A DNA stretch of 64,000 nucleotides from Oceanicola sp. (lineage in GTDB: Bacteria > Pseudomonadota > Alphaproteobacteria > Rhodobacterales > Rhodobacteraceae): contig CP051231.1 of NCBI GenBank assembly GCA_017792405.1, forward strand, positions 1,466,011-1,530,010, read 5' to 3'. Below are positions 1-9,697 of the stretch, in pieces. Below the pieces are notes generated by a model that ran no database searches, had not been told where the DNA came from, and worked only from the letters and a program-made list of their open reading frames with translations. The translations under genes were made by a program, and so were the position numbers. Position 1 is the first letter of the stretch, and each line of letters starts with the position of its first letter.

Positions 1-513
1 GGCGAACTCGTGGCGCTGCGCTCCAAGCTGGTTGCCGATTTCAGGCCGCTGCTCGACAGTTTCATCGAGATGCGCGCCACCGAAGGCGCGGCGCTGCACG
101 CGGTGATGTTGGCCCATCTCGACAAAGTCGCCAAGCTGGTGCGTGAGGCGCGGCCGGTGGCCGAGGAGCGCAAGGCCGAAATGGCTGCGAGCCTGAAGGA
201 GAATCTCGCTCGCGTGCTCGAAAATGCAAAGGGGCTCGATCAGGACCGGGTGGCGCAGGAGGTGGCCTTGCTCGCGCTCAAGAGCGATGTGACCGAGGAG
301 CTGGACCGGCTGGAGGCCCATGTGACCGCGAGCCGAGATCTGCTGGCCAGCGAGGATGCCGTGGGCCGCAAGCTCGACTTCCTCTGCCAGGAGTTCAACC
401 GTGAGGCCAACACGCTCTGCTCCAAGGCGCAGGCAGTGGAACTGACCCGGATCGGGCTTGACCTCAAGGCCGCCATCGACCAGATGCGGGAGCAGGTTCA
501 GAACATCGAGTAG
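1..513 (+). CDS. yicC: YicC family endoribonuclease, 3' part only
   Basis: The open frame runs in from the left edge, so only the C-terminal ~170 residues are present. They are charged, helical and rich in Glu, Arg and Lys. The end (…REQVQNIE) and the segment FLCQEFNREANTL match the conserved C-terminus of the YicC/YloC family, which are endoribonucleases linked to stationary-phase survival and sRNA turnover. The stop lies 12 bp before gmk. A yicC-gmk pair is common in proteobacteria, which supports the call. A GTG at position 10 is in frame but is almost certainly internal. Confidence 0.88.
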   Translation, partial: GELVALRSKLVADFRPLLDSFIEMRATEGAALHAVMLAHLDKVAKLVREARPVAEERKAEMAASLKENLARVLENAKGLDQDRVAQEVALLALKSDVTEELDRLEAHVTASRDLLASEDAVGRKLDFLCQEFNREANTLCSKAQAVELTRIGLDLKAAIDQMREQVQNIE

Positions 514-525
514 GGGGAGGGGGCC

Positions 526-1170
526 TTGGCCAGACGCGGATTGCTCATCATCCTGTCGTCGCCCTCGGGCGCAGGCAAGACGACGCTGGCGCGGAGGCTG
601 ATGGGCTGGGACCCTGACCTGAGCTTTTCGATCAGTGCCACGACCCGACCCCCGCGACCGGGCGAGGAAGACGGGGTGCATTACCACTTCCTGACCGAGA
701 AGGATTTCCGCCAGCAGGTGGCGGACGAGCAGATGCTGGAGCATGCCCATGTCTTCGGTAATCACTACGGCTCTCCGGCAGGCCCTGTACGTGAGGCGAT
801 CAATGCCGGGCGGGACGTGCTTTTTGACGTGGACTGGCAGGGCGCTCAGCAGATCCGCAACTCGGAGCTGGGCAAGCACACGCTCTCGATCTTCATCCTG
901 CCGCCCACGATCGACGAGCTGCGCCGCCGTTTGATTGAGCGCGGTCAGGACGAGGACAAGGTGATCGCCAAACGGATGCAGAAAAGCTGGGACGAGATCA
1001 GCCATTGGGACAGCTACGATTACGTGCTGGTCAATGATGATCTGGATGAGAGCGAGGAGAAGCTGCGCACCATCGTCTCGGCCGAGCGGATGCGCCGGGC
1101 GCAGCAACCCGACCTTGCCGCGCACGTTCGTGCCCTGCACGACCAGTTTCGGGAGAAGGAAGTCAGATGA
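526..1170 (+). CDS. gmk: Guanylate kinase
   Basis: A 214-residue protein that phosphorylates GMP to GDP with ATP in the cytoplasm, needed for GTP and dGTP synthesis. The P-loop [10 protein letters not shown] is at residues 11-20. The GMP-binding part follows with TTRPPRPGE and GVHYHF, and then the LID region with RLIERGQDE. The length is normal for the family (about 205-215). The start is TTG at 526, just after a GGGGGAGGGGG-like purine run; no better in-frame ATG lies near. The 3' end overlaps the next gene by 4 bp (ATGA), so the two are translationally coupled. Confidence 0.96.
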   Translation: MARRGLLIILSSPSGAGKTTLARRLMGWDPDLSFSISATTRPPRPGEEDGVHYHFLTEKDFRQQVADEQMLEHAHVFGNHYGSPAGPVREAINAGRDVLFDVDWQGAQQIRNSELGKHTLSIFILPPTIDELRRRLIERGQDEDKVIAKRMQKSWDEISHWDSYDYVLVNDDLDESEEKLRTIVSAERMRRAQQPDLAAHVRALHDQFREKEVR

Positions 1171-1691
1171 TCTATGCCCTCGACGGGATCGCGCCGGTTT
1201 TCCCGGAGGATAAAGATTTTTGGGTGGCCCCGGATGCCAACCTGATCGGCAATGTCGTTCTGGAAAGCGGCGCATCTGTCTGGTTTGGCTGCACGCTGCG
1301 GGGCGACAACGAGGAAATCCGCGTGGGCGCCGGGGCGAACGTGCAGGAGAACACCGTTTGCCATACCGATCCGGGCTGCCCGCTCACCATCGGTGCGGGT
1401 GTGACGGTGGGCCACAAGGCTATGCTGCACGGCTGCACGATTGGCGAGAACTCTCTGATCGGGATGGGCGCCACGGTGCTAAACCGCGCTGTGATCGGCA
1501 AGAATTGTCTGATCGGTGCAGGTGCGCTGATTACCGAGGGCAAGCAGATCCCCGACAATTCGCTGGTCATGGGCGCGCCGGGCAAGGTGGTGCGCCAGCT
1601 CGACGAGGCGGCGATCGAGGGGCTACGCCGCTCGGCGCTGCATTATCAGGAGAACATGCGGCGCTTCCGGGCCGGGCTGAAGCCGGTCTGA
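1167..1691 (+). CDS. Gamma-carbonic anhydrase family protein (hexapeptide-repeat)
   Basis: 174 residues with the left-handed beta-helix pattern of hexapeptide repeats (for example VGHKAML, IGENSLI, IGKNCLI). The spaced histidines in NTVCHTDPG and VGHKAMLHG are the expected zinc ligands of the YrdA/CaiE/PaaY group of gamma-carbonic anhydrases. Many members show little or no measured CO2 hydration, so the activity is uncertain even though the fold is clear. ATG at 1167 overlaps the gmk stop. PhoR begins 4 bp downstream, so this gene may be cotranscribed with phoR. Confidence 0.9.
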   Translation: MIYALDGIAPVFPEDKDFWVAPDANLIGNVVLESGASVWFGCTLRGDNEEIRVGAGANVQENTVCHTDPGCPLTIGAGVTVGHKAMLHGCTIGENSLIGMGATVLNRAVIGKNCLIGAGALITEGKQIPDNSLVMGAPGKVVRQLDEAAIEGLRRSALHYQENMRRFRAGLKPV

Positions 1692-1695
1692 CACG

Positions 1696-2727
1696 ATGAC
1701 GCCAGCGGAGATCGAAGCCCTTGCCGAGGCAGTGCCGACCCCGCTGATCGTGATTGGCGCGGATGCCCGGATCGAGGCGATCAATTCGCCCGCGGCGGAG
1801 CTCTTTGGTCGGATCGGGCAGGGGCGGCATTACAGCCTGCAACTGCGCCAGCCATCGGTTGCGCAGCTTATCGAGAATGCGCTGAGCCTTGGCCATTCCG
1901 GCCAGGCCCGGGTGCGGCGGGTCGAGGGCGAGGGCGAGCAGATCTTTCAGGTAAAGGCGACGCCGCTCGACGGGCGGGTGGTCCTGGCCTTCGAAGACCT
2001 CAGCCAGACTGAGGCGGCCAACCAGATCCGGCGGGATTTTGTGGCCAATGTCTCGCACGAACTGAAGACGCCGCTGACCGCGCTCACCGGCTTCATTGAA
2101 ACTCTTCGTGGGCCAGCGAAGAACGACGAGGCGGCGCGCGAGCGGTTCTTAGGGATCATGGAGCGCGAGACGGCGCGGATGAATCGGCTGGTGAACGACT
2201 TGCTGTCGCTGTCGCGCGTCGAGGCGGTGGCCCTGCAACGGCCCTCGGGGCTGGTGGATGTGCCGCAACTGCTGGCCTCTGCGGCCAATGCGCTTAAGCC
2301 GCTGGCCGAGGAGGCGCGGCTGGAGTTGGTGCGGAATCTGCCGCAGGATCTGCCGAAGGTTCCGGGCGATGCCGACCAGCTGACGCAGGTGTTCACCAAT
2401 CTCATAGAGAACGCGCTGAAATATGGCGGTGGGGGCGGAAAGATCGAGATTTCCGTTGCGCTGGAAGAGCGGGTGATCGCCCTCCGCGGCCCGGCGCTTC
2501 GCTGCGCGGTGCGCGACTATGGTGATGGGATCGACCCGCGGCACATCCCGCGCCTGACGGAGCGGTTCTACCGCGTCGATTCGCACCGCAGCCGCGAGAT
2601 GGGCGGCACTGGGCTCGGGCTGGCGATTGCCAAACACATCGTGGCGCGGCACCGGGGGCGGTTCATGATCGAAAGCGAGTTGGGGCAGGGGGCCTGCTTT
2701 ACGGTGTTCTTACCGTTGGCGGGGTGA
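1696..2727 (+). CDS. phoR: Phosphate regulon sensor histidine kinase PhoR
   Basis: A 343-residue histidine kinase. A PAS-like domain occupies residues 1-105; the HisKA box FVANVSHELKTP carries the phospho-acceptor His121; the HATPase domain follows, with the N box (FTNLIENALKYG), G1 (DYGDGID) and G2 (GGTGLGLAI). No transmembrane helix is visible, unlike enterobacterial PhoR, so it probably senses through PhoU and the Pst complex from the cytoplasmic side. Assignment to phosphate rests on the pst-phoU-phoB operon 0.7 kb downstream, which has the cognate PhoB but no kinase of its own. Confidence 0.88.
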   Translation: MTPAEIEALAEAVPTPLIVIGADARIEAINSPAAELFGRIGQGRHYSLQLRQPSVAQLIENALSLGHSGQARVRRVEGEGEQIFQVKATPLDGRVVLAFEDLSQTEAANQIRRDFVANVSHELKTPLTALTGFIETLRGPAKNDEAARERFLGIMERETARMNRLVNDLLSLSRVEAVALQRPSGLVDVPQLLASAANALKPLAEEARLELVRNLPQDLPKVPGDADQLTQVFTNLIENALKYGGGGGKIEISVALEERVIALRGPALRCAVRDYGDGIDPRHIPRLTERFYRVDSHRSREMGGTGLGLAIAKHIVARHRGRFMIESELGQGACFTVFLPLAG

Positions 2728-2765
2728 GGGACTGTCTCTAGGCCGGACTTTCGACGCTTGTTCAA

Positions 2766-3173
2766 TCACATAGGCGGCAGGCCATCGTAAACGGGTATGT
2801 CTTGGGGCAGGACGGCCCAGTGCGGCGCTGAAGCTGCATAGATTGCGGCCTTTGGTTTGCGCGGCCAGCCACCGTCGATGCTGGTGGCGGCAACGGTGTA
2901 AAAGCCACCTGCGGTTATGTCAGCACAAACGTTAGTACCGCAATTCGGGCAGAAGTGGTGGTGGACATCTCGCCCGGAGGCTCCCTTGCGGGTAAATTGA
3001 GCGGGCTCGTGCCCTTCGATGAAGCTCAGGTTCGGGCTGGCGACCCATACGCCGAACCACTTGTCACTGCCGGTCCGTTGCTGACATTCGGTGCAATAGC
3101 AGAAGACCTCATTGATTGGCTCGCCCTCGATTTTGAAACGCACGTTTCCGCATTGGCATCCACCTGTGGTCAT
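2766..3173 (-). CDS. GFA/CENP-V fold zinc protein
   Basis: 135 residues with the cysteine pattern of the GFA family: GGCQCGNVRF near the start, CYCTECQQRTGS in the middle and CPNCGTNVC towards the end, which bind two zinc ions in a Mss4-like fold. Most such short family members have no known substrate. It is not the methylotrophy Gfa, which is encoded at 16127. It stands alone, pointing away from the Pho-regulated promoter and towards phoR. It could take part in the thiol adduct chemistry suggested for the family, but this is not shown by the sequence. Confidence 0.85.
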   Translation of the reverse strand: MTTGGCQCGNVRFKIEGEPINEVFCYCTECQQRTGSDKWFGVWVASPNLSFIEGHEPAQFTRKGASGRDVHHHFCPNCGTNVCADITAGGFYTVAATSIDGGWPRKPKAAIYAASAPHWAVLPQDIPVYDGLPPM

Positions 3174-3306
3174 GGCTTCTCCTTCGATTGCAGCTGTATC
3201 CTCGGCCCCAACATTAAGGGCCGCGGGCCCACATTTTCAAAACTCTTGGCCGCTCGAGACGATCATTCCTGACAAAATCTGGCTTCCCCGGCGGCATGTC
3301 ATGAAA

Positions 3307-3324
3307 CTGTTACACACCTGTCAC
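3307..3324 (+). promoter_or_regulatory. Pho box upstream of pstS
   Basis: CTGTTACACACCTGTCAC is two 7-bp direct repeats of the CTGTNAC type 11 bp apart, and agrees closely with the PhoB consensus CTGTCATAWAWCTGTCAY. It lies 88 bp before the pstS start on the coding strand, the usual place for activation by phosphorylated PhoB. Confidence 0.88.
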
Positions 3325-3411
3325 AAAAGCCTAACACGCGGGGCAGAGAAGGGCACCGCGAACGCCCCGCATGAGCAGTTGGGGCGTGCCTGACATGCAA
3401 CGGAGTTCCAG

Positions 3412-4452
3412 ATGTCTTTCACCAAGCTCACCGTTTCCACCCTCGCGCTGACCGCGCTGGCCGCTGGCACTGCCGCTGCGCGTGACCAAGTGCAGGTTGC
3501 CGGGTCCTCGACCGTGCTGCCCTATGCCTCCATCGTCGCCGAAGCCTTCGGCGAGAACACCGACTTCCCGACCCCGGTCGTCGAATCGGGCGGCTCCTCG
3601 GCTGGCCTCAAGCGCTTCTGCGAAGGCGTGGGCGAGAACACCATCGACGTGGCCAACGCCTCGCGCGCCATCCGCGAAAAAGAGATTGCCGCCTGTGCCG
3701 ACGCCGGCGTGACCGACATCATCGAAGTGCGCATCGGCTACGACGGGATCGTGTTTGCCAGCCAGCAGTCCGGCCCGGCCTTCACCGCCTTCGAGCCCGC
3801 CGACATCTTCAACGCCCTGGCCCCGAAAGTGGTCGTGGACGGTGAGCTGGTCGACAACCCCTACACCAAGTGGAACGAGTTCAACGCCGATCTGCCCGAC
3901 GCCGAGATCGCCGCGTTCATCCCCGGCACCAAGCACGGCACCCGTGAAGTCTTCGAAGAGAAGGTTCTTGCTGCTGGTTGTGAAGTCACCGGTGCCATGG
4001 AAGCCATGGTTGCTGGTGGTATGTCCGAGGACGACGCCGAAGATGCGTGCCTCGCCGTGCGCACCGACGGCAAGTCGGTCGACATCGACGGCGACTACAC
4101 CGAGACCCTCGCCCGCATCGACGCCAACCCCAACGGCATCGGCGTGTTCGGCCTGGCGTTCTACGAGAACAACCAGGACAAGCTGAAGGTCGCCACCATG
4201 AGCGGCATCGAGCCCAAGACCGAGACCATCGCCTCCGGCGAGTACCCGGTCAGCCGCCCGCTGTACTTCTACATCAAGAAGGCCCACATCGGCGTGATCC
4301 CCGGCCTGAAAGAGTACGCCCAGTTCTTCATCTCCGATGATCTGGCTGGCCCCTCTGGCCCGCTCGCCAACTACGGCCTCGTCTCCGACCCCGAGCTGTC
4401 GAAGACCCAGGCCATGGTGAACGAAGAGAAGACCATGGGCGAAGGCATGTAA
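3412..4452 (+). CDS. pstS: Phosphate ABC transporter, periplasmic binding protein PstS
   Basis: 346 residues. A signal peptide (cleavage after TAAA, about residue 23) is followed by VQVAGSSTVLPYA, the phosphate-binding start of PstS, and by VVESGGSSAGLKRFCEG and PGTKHGTREVFEE, which also line the anion site. The protein is of the longer class that ends in a PstS-type domain with an inserted region (about residues 140-230). It delivers phosphate to PstCAB. First gene of the Pho-controlled operon. A hairpin with a T run separates it from pstC and would make PstS the most abundant product. Confidence 0.96.
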   Translation: MSFTKLTVSTLALTALAAGTAAARDQVQVAGSSTVLPYASIVAEAFGENTDFPTPVVESGGSSAGLKRFCEGVGENTIDVANASRAIREKEIAACADAGVTDIIEVRIGYDGIVFASQQSGPAFTAFEPADIFNALAPKVVVDGELVDNPYTKWNEFNADLPDAEIAAFIPGTKHGTREVFEEKVLAAGCEVTGAMEAMVAGGMSEDDAEDACLAVRTDGKSVDIDGDYTETLARIDANPNGIGVFGLAFYENNQDKLKVATMSGIEPKTETIASGEYPVSRPLYFYIKKAHIGVIPGLKEYAQFFISDDLAGPSGPLANYGLVSDPELSKTQAMVNEEKTMGEGM

Positions 4453-4469
4453 GCCTCCCTCGCGTTTCG

Positions 4470-4507
4470 GAGGCGGTGCCACTGCGGTGCCGCCTCTACC
4501 CTTTTTT
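4470..4507 (+). terminator. Intercistronic terminator/attenuator between pstS and pstC
   Basis: GAGGCGG (4470-4476) pairs with CCGCCTC (4490-4496), with some inner pairing in the loop, and is followed by six T at 4502-4507. The placement 18 bp after the pstS stop and 63 bp before pstC suggests partial termination that lowers pstCAB-phoU-phoB relative to pstS. Confidence 0.7.
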
Positions 4508-4570
4508 GGTTCACACCAGTGCCCGCCCCGATGTACCGGGGCACAGACTTCAGACCCCGGGGGACGGCAT

Positions 4571-6034
4571 ATGCCGGTTTTGTGGATCTTCCTGATCGTT
4601 CTAGGCATTGGCGCACTGGGCTACGTGGTGGCCCGGCAGCGCGCTCTGGCCTCCGTGGGCAACGACCCGCGCCACCTGCACTCGCTGCCCAGCTACTACG
4701 GCTACATGGGCTTTCTGTTTGCCACGGCCACTGCGCTGCTGGTGCTGATCATCTGGCTCATCGCCGGGCCGATGGTGATCGAGAAGCGCGTGGCGGCGAA
4801 CCTGCCGGCGGGTGTGGTGGAGCAGGCCGCCTCGCAGAACCTGCTGATGGCCGAGGTCCGCCGTGTCGCCAATGGTCTCGACAACGCGGTTGCGATGGGC
4901 GTGTTGACGGAAGGCGCAGCCTCCAATGCCCGCGCTGACCTGACGGACATGACCGCCCGCCTCAAGGAAGCCGGTCAAGTAATCACCCAGAACGTGACCG
5001 TACCGGTGCTGCGTGCGGCGCAGGAAATGCGCCAGGCTAATCGTACATCGAAGACATGGATGGCGGTGGCTGTGATCGCCCTGGCCGTGGCCGGGGCCGC
5101 GCTGGCGGTGCTGCGCGCCCAGAAGGATTTTCGCGCCCGCAACGTGGTGGAGCGCGGGGTGCGCTGGATGCTGGTGGGCGCGGCCTCGATCGCCATTCTG
5201 ACCACCGTGGGCATCGTGCTCTCTCTGCTGTTCAACACCATCGAGTTCTTCCGGATCTACCCGGCGAGCGAGTTCTTCGGCTCGCTCACATGGTCGCCCT
5301 CCTTCGGCGGCGGCTCGGAGCTGGGTATCTGGCCGCTGCTCTGGGGCACGCTCTACATTTCGATCATCGCTCTTCTGGTGGCGGTGCCGATCGGCCTCTT
5401 CGCCGCGATTTACCTCAGCGAATATGCCTCGCCGCGCCTGCGCTCGGTTGCCAAACCGCTGCTGGAGATCCTCGCCGGTATCCCGACCATCGTGTACGGC
5501 CTCTTTGCCCTGCTGACGGTCGGCCCGCTGCTGATCAGCGTTTTCGGGGACAACGGGCTGGGCTGGATGCAGTCGGGCACGGCTGTGATGACTGCTGGCC
5601 TGGTCATGGGTATCATGCTGATCCCCTTCGTCTCCTCGCTGAGCGATGACATCATCAACGCGGTTCCGCAGGCCATGCGGGATGGGTCCTATGGCCTTGG
5701 CGCGACCCAGTCCGAGACGATCCGTCAGGTCGTGCTGCCCGCCGCCTTGCCGGGGATCGTTGGCGCGGTGCTGCTGGCCGCCTCGCGCGCCATCGGTGAA
5801 ACGATGATTGTGGTGCTGGGGGCAGGGGCCGCGGCCCGGCTTTCGCTCAACCCTTTCGAGGCGATGACGACCGTGACCGCCAAGATCGTGAGCCAGCTTA
5901 CTGGCGATGCCGACTTCGCCTCGCCCGAGGCCCTCGTGGCCTTCGCTCTGGGGATGACGCTCTTCATCATCACCCTCTGCCTCAATGTCTTCGCGCTCTA
6001 CATCGTGCGCAAATACCGGGAGCAATACGACTGA
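4571..6034 (+). CDS. pstC: Phosphate ABC transporter permease PstC
   Basis: 487 residues from ATG 4571, chosen because it follows a GGGGGAC motif and starts directly with a membrane helix; an upstream in-frame ATG at 4487 would fall inside the terminator region. The N-terminal ~210 residues (two or three helices and a periplasmic loop) are an extension typical of alphaproteobacterial PstC. The core BPD permease domain follows, with the EAA loop around DGSYGLGATQSETIRQVVLP. It forms the inner-membrane channel with PstA, whose ATG overlaps the stop by 1 bp. Confidence 0.95.
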   Translation: MPVLWIFLIVLGIGALGYVVARQRALASVGNDPRHLHSLPSYYGYMGFLFATATALLVLIIWLIAGPMVIEKRVAANLPAGVVEQAASQNLLMAEVRRVANGLDNAVAMGVLTEGAASNARADLTDMTARLKEAGQVITQNVTVPVLRAAQEMRQANRTSKTWMAVAVIALAVAGAALAVLRAQKDFRARNVVERGVRWMLVGAASIAILTTVGIVLSLLFNTIEFFRIYPASEFFGSLTWSPSFGGGSELGIWPLLWGTLYISIIALLVAVPIGLFAAIYLSEYASPRLRSVAKPLLEILAGIPTIVYGLFALLTVGPLLISVFGDNGLGWMQSGTAVMTAGLVMGIMLIPFVSSLSDDIINAVPQAMRDGSYGLGATQSETIRQVVLPAALPGIVGAVLLAASRAIGETMIVVLGAGAAARLSLNPFEAMTTVTAKIVSQLTGDADFASPEALVAFALGMTLFIITLCLNVFALYIVRKYREQYD

Positions 6035-7356
6035 TGGCCGACGCTACTGCAAACGCCCACAAGCGCCACGGGTCGCTTACGCAGGTGGACCCGCGCACGC
6101 GGCGCCGCAATGCCGCCGAGGCCCGGTTCAAGGCCTATGGCCTTGCCGCCATCGCGCTCGGGATCTTCTTTCTGGTCGTGCTGGCCTTCTCAATCATCCG
6201 TTCAGGTGTGCCGGCCTTCACCACCACGGTGGTGAGCCTCGAGATGAACGTCAGCCCGGCCGAGATCGATCAGGCCGAAAGCGGGATGCTGAAAACCGCC
6301 GCTTACACCAAGCTCTTCATTGCCCAGTTGGGCAGCCAGATGCAGGAGCAGGGTATTGGTGGAGAGGTCGACCCGGAGGCCATCGGGCGCATCCTTGGCA
6401 AGGTCGGCAACGACCTGCGGGCCTTTTATCAGGCCAACCCCGATGCGGTGGGCGAGCCGGTCGACTTTACGGTGAATGCCTCGAGCCGGGTGGATGGCTA
6501 CTTCAAGGGCCGTGTGACCCGCGAGGGGCTAGTGGACAGCCGCTTCCTCGTGGCGACTGACCTCGATGTGGTCGATCAGCTGACCGAAGCGGGCATCATC
6601 ACTCGGCAATTCGACTGGGGCTTCCTCCTCGGCAAGGATGCTGGCGTGGACAACCCCGGCGGTGCGGGCATCGGGGCCTCGGTACTTGGCTCGTTCTTCA
6701 TGATGCTGGTAGTGCTGGTGCTCTCGCTGCCCATCGGCGTGGCGGCTTCGATCTATCTGGAAGAATTCGCGCCGAAGAACCGGTTCACCGATATAATCGA
6801 GGTGAACATCTCCAACCTCGCGGCTGTGCCCTCCATCGTCTTCGGTATCCTGGGTCTCGCAGTGTTCATCCAGTTTGCCAGCCTGCCGCAGTCGGCGCCG
6901 CTGGTGGGCGGCCTCGTGCTCACGCTGATGACCCTGCCGACGATCATCATCTCCACCCGCGCCAGCCTCAAGGCGGTGCCGCCGTCGATCCGTGATGCGG
7001 CGCTGGGGGTGGGCGCTTCGAAGATGCAGGCGGTCTTCCACCACGTTCTGCCGCTTGCCGCGCCAGGCATTTTGACCGGAACGATCATCGGCCTCGCACA
7101 GGCACTTGGTGAGACCGCGCCGCTGCTGCTGATCGGGATGGTGGGCTTTGTGGCCCGCGAGTTCCCGACCGGGTTCTGGGATGGGTTCGTTGAGCCCAAC
7201 TCGGCCATGCCCGCGCAAATCTACACCTGGGCCGCCCGTTCGGACGTGGCCTTCTATGAAAAGGCATGGGGCGGTATCATCGTGCTGCTCGTGTTCCTGC
7301 TGATCATGAACGCCATCGCGATCGTGCTGCGGCGGCGCTTTGAGCGGCGCTGGTAA
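6034..7356 (+). CDS. pstA: Phosphate ABC transporter permease PstA
   Basis: 440 residues. The first ~200 residues (one helix and a soluble region with many charged residues) correspond to the N-terminal extension of long alphaproteobacterial PstA. The permease domain is at about 210-435 and has the EAA motif region [22 protein letters not shown]. The start overlaps the pstC stop (TGATG). Partner of PstC in the phosphate channel, energised by PstB 14 bp downstream. Confidence 0.95.
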   Translation: MADATANAHKRHGSLTQVDPRTRRRNAAEARFKAYGLAAIALGIFFLVVLAFSIIRSGVPAFTTTVVSLEMNVSPAEIDQAESGMLKTAAYTKLFIAQLGSQMQEQGIGGEVDPEAIGRILGKVGNDLRAFYQANPDAVGEPVDFTVNASSRVDGYFKGRVTREGLVDSRFLVATDLDVVDQLTEAGIITRQFDWGFLLGKDAGVDNPGGAGIGASVLGSFFMMLVVLVLSLPIGVAASIYLEEFAPKNRFTDIIEVNISNLAAVPSIVFGILGLAVFIQFASLPQSAPLVGGLVLTLMTLPTIIISTRASLKAVPPSIRDAALGVGASKMQAVFHHVLPLAAPGILTGTIIGLAQALGETAPLLLIGMVGFVAREFPTGFWDGFVEPNSAMPAQIYTWAARSDVAFYEKAWGGIIVLLVFLLIMNAIAIVLRRRFERRW

Positions 7357-7370
7357 GGGGAGCCCTTGAA

Positions 7371-8168
7371 ATGAATGACATGCGACCGCTGGAGAGAATA
7401 GTGGATACCGACAACATCAAGATCTCGGCCAAGGGGTGTCAGGTCTATTACGGCGAAACTCACGCGATCAAGGACGTGGACGTTCAGATCGAAGATAACA
7501 CCGTGACCGCCTTCATCGGCCCGTCGGGATGCGGCAAGTCCACCTTCCTGCGCTGTCTGAACCGGATGAACGACACCATCGATATTTGCCGTGTCGAGGG
7601 CGAGATCCTGCTGGATGGCGAAAACATCTATGACAAGAAGGTCGACCCGGTGCAGCTGCGCGCCAAGGTGGGCATGGTGTTTCAGAAGCCGAACCCGTTC
7701 CCCAAGTCGATTTACGACAACATCGCCTATGGTCCGCGCATTCACGGGCTGGCGAAGTCGAAGGCCGATCTCGATGTGATCGTGGAAAAATCGCTCCGTC
7801 GCGGCGCGATCTGGGACGAGGTGAAGGACCGGCTCGACAAACCCGGCACCGGCCTGTCCGGTGGCCAGCAGCAGCGGCTCTGCATTGCCCGCGCCGTGGC
7901 GACGGAGCCTGAGGTCCTGCTGATGGACGAGCCCTGCTCGGCGCTCGACCCAATCGCGACCTCTCAGGTGGAAGAGCTGATTGACGAGCTTCGGACGCAG
8001 TATTCGGTGGTCATCGTGACCCACTCGATGCAGCAGGCCGCGCGTGTGAGCCAGAAAACGGCCTTCTTCCATCTCGGCAACCTAGTGGAGTTTGGCGAGA
8101 CCGGCCAAATCTTCACCAACCCGACCGACCCGCGCACCGAATCCTACATCTCCGGCAGAATTGGCTGA
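7371..8168 (+). CDS. pstB: Phosphate ABC transporter ATP-binding protein PstB
   Basis: 265 residues. Walker A is GPSGCGKST at 50-58; the Q loop is [11 protein letters not shown]; the signature is [14 protein letters not shown]; Walker B is [11 protein letters not shown]. The FQKPNPFP and NRMND segments are characteristic of PstB rather than other ABC ATPases. The ATG at 7371 follows GGGGAGCCC. Hydrolyses ATP to drive phosphate import by PstSCA; also part of the phosphate signalling complex with PhoU and PhoR. Confidence 0.97.
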   Translation: MNDMRPLERIVDTDNIKISAKGCQVYYGETHAIKDVDVQIEDNTVTAFIGPSGCGKSTFLRCLNRMNDTIDICRVEGEILLDGENIYDKKVDPVQLRAKVGMVFQKPNPFPKSIYDNIAYGPRIHGLAKSKADLDVIVEKSLRRGAIWDEVKDRLDKPGTGLSGGQQQRLCIARAVATEPEVLLMDEPCSALDPIATSQVEELIDELRTQYSVVIVTHSMQQAARVSQKTAFFHLGNLVEFGETGQIFTNPTDPRTESYISGRIG

Positions 8169-8172
8169 TCTC

Positions 8173-8895
8173 ATGTCCGCACTTCCCCCGAACGAACAGC
8201 ATATCGCCTCGGCCTTCGACCGTGATCTTGAAGCCATTCAGGCGATGATCATGAAAATGGGCGGCATGGTTGAGACCGCCATCGTAGAGGCCGCCGCCTC
8301 GCTGGATGCACGCGACGAGGAGACCGCCGAGCGCGTGCGCAAGAACGACCAGGCGATTGACGCGCTGGAAGAGCAGGTGGCCGAAGAGGTCGCTCGGCTG
8401 ATCGCGCTGCGTGCCCCTGTGGGCACCGACCTGCGTACCGCCCTCTCGGTGATGAAAATCTCCGGCAATCTGGAGCGGGTGGGCGACTACGCCAAGAACA
8501 TGGCCAAGCGCACTGGCGTGCTGGTGCAGCTCGACCCGATCGAGGGCGCCACGACCTCGATTCGGCGGATGTGCCGCGCGGTGGAAGGCATGCTCAAGGA
8601 TGCGCTTGACGCCTATATTCAGCGCGATGCCGAGCTGGCCGAAGATGTCCGCAACCGCGACCAGGAAGTGGACCAGATGTACAACGCGCTGTTCCGCGAG
8701 TTCCTGACCTACATGATGGAAGACCCGCGCAACATCACCGCCTGTATGCACCTGCATTTCATTGCCAAGAACACCGAGCGCATGGGCGATCATGTGACCT
8801 CGATTGCGGAACAGGTGATTTACCTTGTCACCGGCGAGATGCCGGAAGACGCCAGACCCAAGGAGACGGCCCCCGCCTATGAAGTCGGGAGCTGA
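8173..8895 (+). CDS. phoU: Phosphate signalling regulator PhoU
   Basis: 240 residues from ATG 8173, 4 bp after the pstB stop. All-helical protein with the two PhoU repeats; the conserved metal-cluster motifs appear as SGNLERVGDYAKN and IAKNTERMGDH. It links the Pst complex to PhoR and holds the Pho response off when phosphate is plentiful. An in-frame upstream GTG-type start would extend into pstB and is not needed. Followed by phoB at 8904. Confidence 0.96.
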   Translation: MSALPPNEQHIASAFDRDLEAIQAMIMKMGGMVETAIVEAAASLDARDEETAERVRKNDQAIDALEEQVAEEVARLIALRAPVGTDLRTALSVMKISGNLERVGDYAKNMAKRTGVLVQLDPIEGATTSIRRMCRAVEGMLKDALDAYIQRDAELAEDVRNRDQEVDQMYNALFREFLTYMMEDPRNITACMHLHFIAKNTERMGDHVTSIAEQVIYLVTGEMPEDARPKETAPAYEVGS

Positions 8896-8903
8896 AGCGA
8901 GAC

Positions 8904-9596
8904 ATGAGCAGAACCGCGCAACCGCTTGTACTGGTTGTAGAAGATGAACCTGCCCAGCGCGAGGTTCTGAGCTACAACCTTGAGGCCGAGGGCTTCGACC
9001 TGGTCAGCGCCGACAACGGCGAGGATGCCATCTTGCTGGTCGAGGAGGAGCGCCCCGACCTCATCGTGCTCGACTGGATGTTGCCCAACCTTTCGGGCAT
9101 CGAGGTTTGCCGCCGTTTGAAGCTGAAGAACGCGACCCGTGGTATTCCGATCATCATGCTTTCGGCGCGGGCCGAAGAGGTAGACCGGGTGCGCGGGCTG
9201 GAAACCGGCGCGGATGACTACGTCGTCAAGCCCTATAGTGTCATCGAGCTGATGGCCCGAATCCGCGCGCAGCTGCGCCGGACGCGGCCTGCGACGGTTG
9301 GGGCCCGGCTTGAGTATGAGGACATCATGCTCGATTCCGAAACGCACAAGGTCGAACGGGCAGGCCGTGAGTTGAAGTTGGGGCCGAAGGAGTTTCGGCT
9401 GCTCTCGACCTTCATGGAAAAGCCGGGCCGGGTGTGGAGCCGTGAACAGCTGCTCGACCGCGTCTGGGGGCGTGATATCTACGTGGATACCCGGACGGTC
9501 GATGTGCATATCGGCCGGCTCCGCAAGGCACTGGGTGCGCACGGCGGGGATGACCTGCTGCGCACGGTCCGCGGTGCGGGCTACGCGCTGGGGTAG
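8904..9596 (+). CDS. phoB: Phosphate regulon response regulator PhoB
   Basis: 230 residues. Receiver domain at 1-125 (acidic pocket EDEP, phospho-acceptor in VLDWMLPN, conserved Lys in VVKPYS), then an OmpR/PhoB winged helix at 135-230 with LGPKEFRLLSTFM and the recognition helix TVDVHIGRLRKAL. It binds Pho boxes such as the one at 3307. Last gene of the pst operon, 8 bp after phoU; the operon therefore autoregulates. Its kinase phoR lies separately at 1696. Confidence 0.96.
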   Translation: MSRTAQPLVLVVEDEPAQREVLSYNLEAEGFDLVSADNGEDAILLVEEERPDLIVLDWMLPNLSGIEVCRRLKLKNATRGIPIIMLSARAEEVDRVRGLETGADDYVVKPYSVIELMARIRAQLRRTRPATVGARLEYEDIMLDSETHKVERAGRELKLGPKEFRLLSTFMEKPGRVWSREQLLDRVWGRDIYVDTRTVDVHIGRLRKALGAHGGDDLLRTVRGAGYALG

Positions 9597-9697
9597 TCGC
9601 GGCGCCGTCATTTAGGTTGTTGCTGCAATTCACCGCTTGATCCGCCGGTGTGATCTGCCCGCGCTCCTCCCAAAGACGCGGTCAGCCCGGCTAGTGC

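Noticed and set aside
2766..3173. A second formaldehyde-activating enzyme
   Set aside because: It has the GFA zinc fold but is short and lacks the extended segments of true Gfa found at 16127.
3331..4608. Long open frame on the minus strand opposite pstS (about 425 codons)
   Set aside because: It lies antisense to a well supported gene. Its glycine/histidine/valine-rich product resembles the reverse of high-GC coding DNA and no domain is visible.
4601..6025. Minus-strand open frame of about 474 codons opposite pstC
   Set aside because: Histidine/arginine-rich reverse-frame artefact of high GC, no family features.
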